Origin: Acidobacteriota bacterium
GTDB lineage: Bacteria > Acidobacteriota > Thermoanaerobaculia > Gp7-AA8
Direction of reading: 5' to 3'
Length of the DNA stretch: 47,679 bases
Assembly: GCA_019244185.1 (NCBI GenBank)
Contig: JAFATB010000024.1
Coordinates: 1 to 47,679, forward strand
Shown piece after piece: positions 43,825 through 47,679 of the stretch. The notes below the pieces were generated by a model. That model had not been told where the DNA came from and ran no database searches. It saw only the letters and a program-made list of their open reading frames with translations. The position numbers and the translations under genes were made by a program. Position 1 is the stretch's first letter, and the number at the start of each line of letters is the position of its first letter.

Positions 43825-45327
43825 ATGACCACCACGATCACTGAACTCGAAACCCGCGAGCGCCTGCAGCCCGGCCTCGCTTCCTCGTCGATGCTGTGGG
43901 AGTACGCGCCGTCGCTCGAGTCGACCGACCACGTGCGCGTCGCGCCGCGCTACGAGCTCTTCATCGGCGGCAAGTTCGTCGAGCCCCACTCCGGCAAGTA
44001 TTTCGAGACCATCAATCCGGCGACGGAAGAACGGCTCTCGGAAGTCGCGGAAGCGGATGCCGAGGACGTCGATCGCGCCGTCAAGGAAGCGCGCCGCGCG
44101 TACGAGAAGGTGTGGCGCAAGATCGCGCCGTCCGAGCGCGCGAAGTACATCTTCCGCATCGCGCGCCTGATTCAGGAAAAGTCGCGCGCGCTTGCGGTGG
44201 TGGAGACGATGAACGGCGGCAAGCCGATCAAGGAGTCGCGCGACATCGACATCCCGCTCGCCGCCGCGCACTTTTTCTACTACGCCGGCTGGGCGGACAA
44301 GCTCGAATACGCGTTCCCGAATCGCAACGTCGCACCGGTCGGCGTGGCGGGGCAAATCATCCCGTGGAACTTCCCGCTGCTCATGGCGGCGTGGAAGCTC
44401 GCACCCGCGCTCGCCGCGGGCAACACGATCGTGCTCAAGCCCGCGGAGACGACGCCGCTGACCGCCATGCTGCTCGCCGAGATCATCCAGGAAGCGGAAC
44501 TGCCGCCGGGAGTCGTCAACATCTTGACCGGTGCGGGCGGCACGGGCGCGGCACTCGTCGCGCATCCCGACGTCGACAAGATCGCGTTCACCGGCTCGAC
44601 CGACGTCGGCAAGCGCATCCAGCGCGCCATCGCCGGGACGAAGAAGAAGCTCACGCTGGAGCTCGGCGGCAAGGCGCCGAACATCATCTTCGAAGACGCG
44701 CCGCTCGATCAGGCCGTCGAAGGCATCATCAACGGCATCTACTTCAATCAGGGCCACGTCTGCTGCGCCGGCTCGCGCCTCTTCGTGCAGGAGTCGGTCG
44801 TCGAGCCGATCATCCGCAAGCTGAGAGAGCGCATCGGCACGCTGCGCGTCGGCAATCCGCTCGACAAGAACACCGACGTCGGCGCGATCAACTCGCGCGC
44901 GCAGCTCGAGAAGATCCGCGAGCTCGTCGACAGCGGCGTCGAGGAAGGCGCGGAGATGGTGCAGACGCAGTGCACGCTGCCGTCGCGCGGCTTCTGGTTC
45001 GCGCCGACGTTCTTCACCGGCGTGTCGCAGTCTTCGCGCATCGCGCAGGAAGAGATCTTCGGTCCCGTGCTCTCCGTGCTCACGTTTCGCAGCCCGGAAG
45101 AAGCGCTGGAGAAGGCGAACAACACGCCGTACGGTCTGTCCGCCGGCGTCTGGACGGAGAAGGGCTCGCGCATTCTGAAGATGGCCGCGAAGCTGCGCGC
45201 GGGCGTCATCTGGGCGAATACGTACAACAAATTCGATCCCGCCTCGCCGTTCGGCGGCTACAAGGAAAGCGGCTTCGGCCGCGAGGGCGGCATTCACGGC
45301 CTCGGGCCGTACGTCACACTGAGCTGA
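43825..45327 (+). CDS. NAD(P)-dependent aldehyde dehydrogenase
   Basis: 500 residues, complete family length. Seen: IPWNFPLL (oxyanion Asn), FTGSTDVGKRI nucleotide site, general base E279 in LELGGKAPN and nucleophile C313 in NQGHVCCAG. EEIFGPVL and the C-terminal FGGYKESGFGREGG are intact. The N-terminal 45 residues before YELFIGGKFVEP are extra. ATG 43825 is 5 bases after the deoC stop. Its position after deoC makes acetaldehyde the likely substrate. It is followed after 16 bases by a half-length homologue. Confidence 0.94.
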   Translation: MTTTITELETRERLQPGLASSSMLWEYAPSLESTDHVRVAPRYELFIGGKFVEPHSGKYFETINPATEERLSEVAEADAEDVDRAVKEARRAYEKVWRKIAPSERAKYIFRIARLIQEKSRALAVVETMNGGKPIKESRDIDIPLAAAHFFYYAGWADKLEYAFPNRNVAPVGVAGQIIPWNFPLLMAAWKLAPALAAGNTIVLKPAETTPLTAMLLAEIIQEAELPPGVVNILTGAGGTGAALVAHPDVDKIAFTGSTDVGKRIQRAIAGTKKKLTLELGGKAPNIIFEDAPLDQAVEGIINGIYFNQGHVCCAGSRLFVQESVVEPIIRKLRERIGTLRVGNPLDKNTDVGAINSRAQLEKIRELVDSGVEEGAEMVQTQCTLPSRGFWFAPTFFTGVSQSSRIAQEEIFGPVLSVLTFRSPEEALEKANNTPYGLSAGVWTEKGSRILKMAAKLRAGVIWANTYNKFDPASPFGGYKESGFGREGGIHGLGPYVTLS

Positions 45328-45343
45328 AGCATTGAGCCGAACC

Positions 45344-46213
45344 ATGACACGACTCGCTGTCCGCAAAACCTACAAGCTCTACATCAACGGCGAGTTCCCG
45401 CGCACCGAATCGGGACGCTTCTATCCCGTGCGCGCAAACGGAGGAGACTTGCTCGCCAACGCCTGCCGCGGATCGAGGAAAGACCTCCGCAACGCCGTCG
45501 TCGCCGCGCGGAAAGCGCAATCGGGCTGGAGTGGCAAGACCGCGTACAACCGCGGCCAGATCCTCTATCGCATCGCCGAGGTGTGCGAGTCGCGCGCGGC
45601 GGAGCTCGCCGATGAATTGCGGCGCCAGGGTGCGAGCGCGGTCGAGGCGCGCCGCGAGATCGACGCCGTCATCGACCGCTGGGTCTATTACGCCGGCTGG
45701 AGCGACAAGTACGCGCAGGTCTTCGGCTCCGTGAATCCCGTCGCGGGACCGTATTACAACTTCACCGTACCGGAGCCGACCGGCGTCGTCGGCGTGGTCG
45801 CTCCCGAAGAGCCGTCGCTCCTCGGACTCGTCAGCCGTATCGCGCCGGTGATCGTCGGCGGCAACACCGTCATCGCGATCACATCGGAGTCGAAGCCGCT
45901 CGCCGCCATCACGATGGGCGAGGTCTTCGAGACGTCCGACGTGCCCGCCGGCGTCATCAATCTCATCTCGGGATTGAAGAGCGAGCTCGTGCCGTGGCTC
46001 GCCGCGCACATGGACGTCAACGCGATCGATACGACCGGCGTGGCGGACGAGGCTGTGGCGAAGGTGCAGCAGACCGCGGCCGAGAACGTGAAGCGCGTCG
46101 TGCATTTCGACGGCGCGTCGATCGGTTGGGACGACGCGCGCCGCGCGCAGAGCCCGTACGCGATCCTCGACTTTCAGGAGTCGAAGACCGTGTGGCATCC
46201 GATGGGGATGTAG
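45344..46213 (+). CDS. Half-length, inactive aldehyde dehydrogenase homologue
   Basis: 289 residues against about 490 for the family. It starts at the normal N-terminal motif (KTYKLYINGEFPRTESGR) and keeps the Rossmann-like NAD-binding part, but PWNF is replaced by APEEPS. The region with the LGG glutamate and FNQGQxC cysteine is missing: after GVADEAVAKVQQTAAEN it ends in VWHPMGM. No frameshift is visible; it ends in its own TAG, which overlaps the next GTG. The short C-terminal end may be specific. A non-catalytic partner subunit, like the second half of ALDH16, is the best explanation. Confidence 0.87.
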   Translation: MTRLAVRKTYKLYINGEFPRTESGRFYPVRANGGDLLANACRGSRKDLRNAVVAARKAQSGWSGKTAYNRGQILYRIAEVCESRAAELADELRRQGASAVEARREIDAVIDRWVYYAGWSDKYAQVFGSVNPVAGPYYNFTVPEPTGVVGVVAPEEPSLLGLVSRIAPVIVGGNTVIAITSESKPLAAITMGEVFETSDVPAGVINLISGLKSELVPWLAAHMDVNAIDTTGVADEAVAKVQQTAAENVKRVVHFDGASIGWDDARRAQSPYAILDFQESKTVWHPMGM

Positions 46214-47172
46214 TGCGGCGCGTCCTCGCGCTGCTGCTCGTCGCGTACGCCGCGCGGGCCGCCGCGCCGCCGCGTGTTCTCGAGAGCTTCATCACCACGA
46301 GCGACGGCGTGCGTCTGTTCGTGCGCCGCGTCGGCAGCGGACCGCAGACGGTCGTGTATCTGCACGGCGGTCCCGGCGGTCACATGGCGGACGCGGGCTA
46401 TGCGATGGAGCCGCTCGCGGCGAACCGGACGCTGGTGCTGTACGACCAGCGCGGCAGCGGCCGCTCGGATCTCGTGTCCGATCCGAAGAAGCTGACGGCC
46501 GCGCGCCATGTCGCCGATCTCGAAGAGCTGCGGCAGCAGCTGAAGATGGAGCGCATGTCGCTGATCGGCTTCTCGTGGGGCTCGGGGCTGGCGGCGTTGT
46601 ACGCGTCGAAGTATCCGAAGCGCGTCGAGCGCATTCTGTTTCTCAGTCCGATGCCGCCGGCGAAGAGCTTCGACGCGGAGCGCACGGCCGCGATGCGGCG
46701 CTCGCTGGGACCGGCGGGGATCACGCGGCGCGGGGAGATCGCATCGAAGATGCGTCACGCGAGCGATGCGGAAGTCATCGAGCTCTGCAGGCAGCGCGTC
46801 GACCTCATCTACCACGCGTATGTCGCGCATCCGGAGTCGTTGCGGCGTTCGCGGGACCGGTGTGATTCGAGCGCGGCGGCGATCCGCAACGCGCGCGTCG
46901 TGCTGTTTCTCACGCTGCAGTCGCTCGCCGAGTGGGATTTTCGTCCGCTGCTGAAGTCGCTAGCGGTCCCGGCGCTGGTCGTCGAAGGCGCGAAGACCAC
47001 GGTCCCGCTCGATGCGACGCGGGAGTGGGCGAGGGTGGTGCCGCGGGCGCGGCTGCTGCTGATCCCCGACGCGGGACATGCGAACTGGCTCGACCAGCCC
47101 GAGGCGTTTCGGGCGGCGGCGGAGACGTTCCTGCGAGGGGAGTTCCCCGCGGCGGCGCGAAGCGTGCAATGA
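46213..47172 (+). CDS. Secreted S33-type alpha/beta hydrolase (proline iminopeptidase-like)
   Basis: 319 residues. A signal peptide (about 1-17) is followed by the HGGPGG oxyanion motif of proline iminopeptidases, YDQRGSGRS, nucleophile S121 in GFSWGSG, and His in PDAGHANWLD. An Asp/Thr-rich part before it (VVEGAKTTVPLDATREW) should carry the acid. The cap is about 90 residues. GTG 46213 overlaps the TAG of the preceding gene (TAGTG), so it is the last gene of the deoC run. It could be an aminopeptidase or an esterase; the substrate is not known. Confidence 0.85.
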   Translation: MRRVLALLLVAYAARAAAPPRVLESFITTSDGVRLFVRRVGSGPQTVVYLHGGPGGHMADAGYAMEPLAANRTLVLYDQRGSGRSDLVSDPKKLTAARHVADLEELRQQLKMERMSLIGFSWGSGLAALYASKYPKRVERILFLSPMPPAKSFDAERTAAMRRSLGPAGITRRGEIASKMRHASDAEVIELCRQRVDLIYHAYVAHPESLRRSRDRCDSSAAAIRNARVVLFLTLQSLAEWDFRPLLKSLAVPALVVEGAKTTVPLDATREWARVVPRARLLLIPDAGHANWLDQPEAFRAAAETFLRGEFPAAARSVQ

Positions 47173-47620
47173 CGTGCCGCCCGCGGGAATGTCCTGCGGC
47201 GCGTGCTGTTATCTCACGTCCGCGCACTTGAAAGCCGGCGAGCCCGGCAGCAAATTGTGCGGCGCTGAAATAAGCGGTGGCTCTTTCCAGTTAGCAGCGG
47301 TCCCGGCGACGAAAAGAAGCCGGCGAAGCAAACCGCGGTGAGCAGTAAGCTTTGAAATAACAAACGGTTGCGCGGGGTTATCGATCATCCAACGCAACGA
47401 ACACCGGATCGGTGGTGAGCACGAAGCGAACGAGTCGCGCTCAGCATCGATCCGATGCGATCCGCAGCCGGTTCCTTGACAACTGAATAGGAAAGCAACG
47501 AAGGCAAACGTGATTCCTTTGAGGCGCACTGAGAAGGTGCGGCTCAACAGAAACAACTAAGAAGTATCCGAATAAGCATCAGACGTTTGTCTGGTGTCAG
47601 AGCTTCAAATTCAACAGATA
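47173..47620 (+). other. Leader region of the rRNA operon, no gene seen
   Basis: 448 bases between the hydrolase stop and the 16S start, less GC-rich than the coding DNA, especially after 47465. It holds small hairpins, GCATCG/CGATGC (47444-47458) and CATCAGAC/GTCTGGTG (47577-47596), the latter just upstream of 16S. The upstream promoter could not be identified with confidence: no TTGACA-TATAAT pair at 16-18 bases was found. Open frames here are short and have no coding signature. Confidence 0.7.
47470..47490 (+). promoter_or_regulatory. boxA-like rRNA antitermination element
   Basis: GGTTCCTTGACAACTGAATA resembles the TTCTTTGAAAACT/TGCTCTTTAACA-type boxA sequences of rRNA leaders that recruit the Nus factors. 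TTGACA within it lacks a -10 partner at 17 bases, so it is probably not a -35. Confidence 0.45.
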
Positions 47621-47679
47621 AAACTGGAGAGTTTGATCCTGGCTCAGAATGAACGCTGGCGGCGTGCTTTACACATGCA
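47621..47679 (+). rRNA. 16S ribosomal RNA, 5' end (partial)
   Basis: AGAGTTTGATCCTGGCTCAG is present at 47628-47647, followed by the conserved GAACGCTGGCGGCGTG. Aligning to the E. coli numbering puts position 1 at about 47621. The gene runs off the window end. Confidence 0.97.

Noticed and set aside
45344..46213. Half-length aldehyde dehydrogenase as a pseudogene
   Set aside because: Intact frame, coupled to both neighbours (TAGTG overlap), with no remnant of the missing half after its stop; it is more likely a real short subunit.
47350..47385. TTGAAA upstream of the rRNA leader as rRNA promoter -35
   Set aside because: The hexamer at 17 bases is GGGTTA, and the nearest TATCGA is more than 20 bases away; no convincing promoter.

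Overview
The window is 47.7 kb of a high-GC bacterial chromosome. It is densely coded on both strands and ends 59 bases into a 16S rRNA gene. Two signal-peptide beta-barrel-like proteins, a periplasmic-type c-type cytochrome and a SAF/RcpC-type protein suggest a Gram-negative (diderm) cell. A multifunctional E2-E1 oxoglutarate dehydrogenase, a YpdA-type reductase, DUF4388/PAS proteins and kelch/PKD secreted proteins are compatible with Acidobacteriota or a neighbouring lineage. That placement is an inference from gene content; only 59 bases of 16S are present.

Layout. 1-4065 (minus): a three-gene signalling run of 7TM PAS histidine kinase, Rcp1-like response regulator and a response-regulator/PAS/GGDEF/EAL protein cut by the window start. 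4103-7945: dnaE, divergent from that run. 7958-10296: a DUF4239 membrane protein and a secreted PKD protein. 10307-18512 (minus): a second signalling block with a PAS/GAF/GGDEF/EAL protein, an M50 protease, a MASE1 histidine kinase and a receiver-EAL protein. An unusual heptamer-built inverted repeat lies between the kinase and the protease. 18567-22961: PLP-dependent sulfur amino acid enzyme, CPCC zinc-ribbon-like protein, agmatinase-family ureohydrolase, YpdA-like reductase, TerB-like protein and a small conserved protein.

23021-25795 is the least explained part. It is a tight four-gene run: histone-H1-like basic protein, tandem-SAF membrane protein, 92-residue protein and multispanning membrane protein. 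Two of the otherwise unrelated proteins end in the same DDTPGND tail, encoded with different synonymous codons. Next come a GNAT, an alpha/beta hydrolase and a monohaem cytochrome. On the minus strand 35128-28485 is a GNAT/PAP2/Kgd/Cys-rich protein/beta-barrel run. 35138-40593 carries a DUF5990 protein, thioredoxin, AI-2E-family permease, PAS-DUF4388 protein, porin-like protein and an orphan NHLP-like peptide. 40770-47172 holds a kelch protein, then deoC, a catalytic aldehyde dehydrogenase, a half-length inactive aldehyde dehydrogenase homologue and a secreted S33-type hydrolase. The rRNA leader and 16S start follow.

Two themes recur. First, many genes have no Shine-Dalgarno sequence but have a TAnnnT-type -10 hexamer 6-12 bases before the start codon, which suggests widespread leaderless transcription. 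In three cases the -10 hexamer is built from the upstream gene's stop codon, and in one divergent pair each gene's -10 contains the other gene's start codon. Second, cyclic-di-GMP turnover and two-component proteins are concentrated in the first 18.5 kb. No CRISPR array, tRNA, insertion sequence or integrase was seen.
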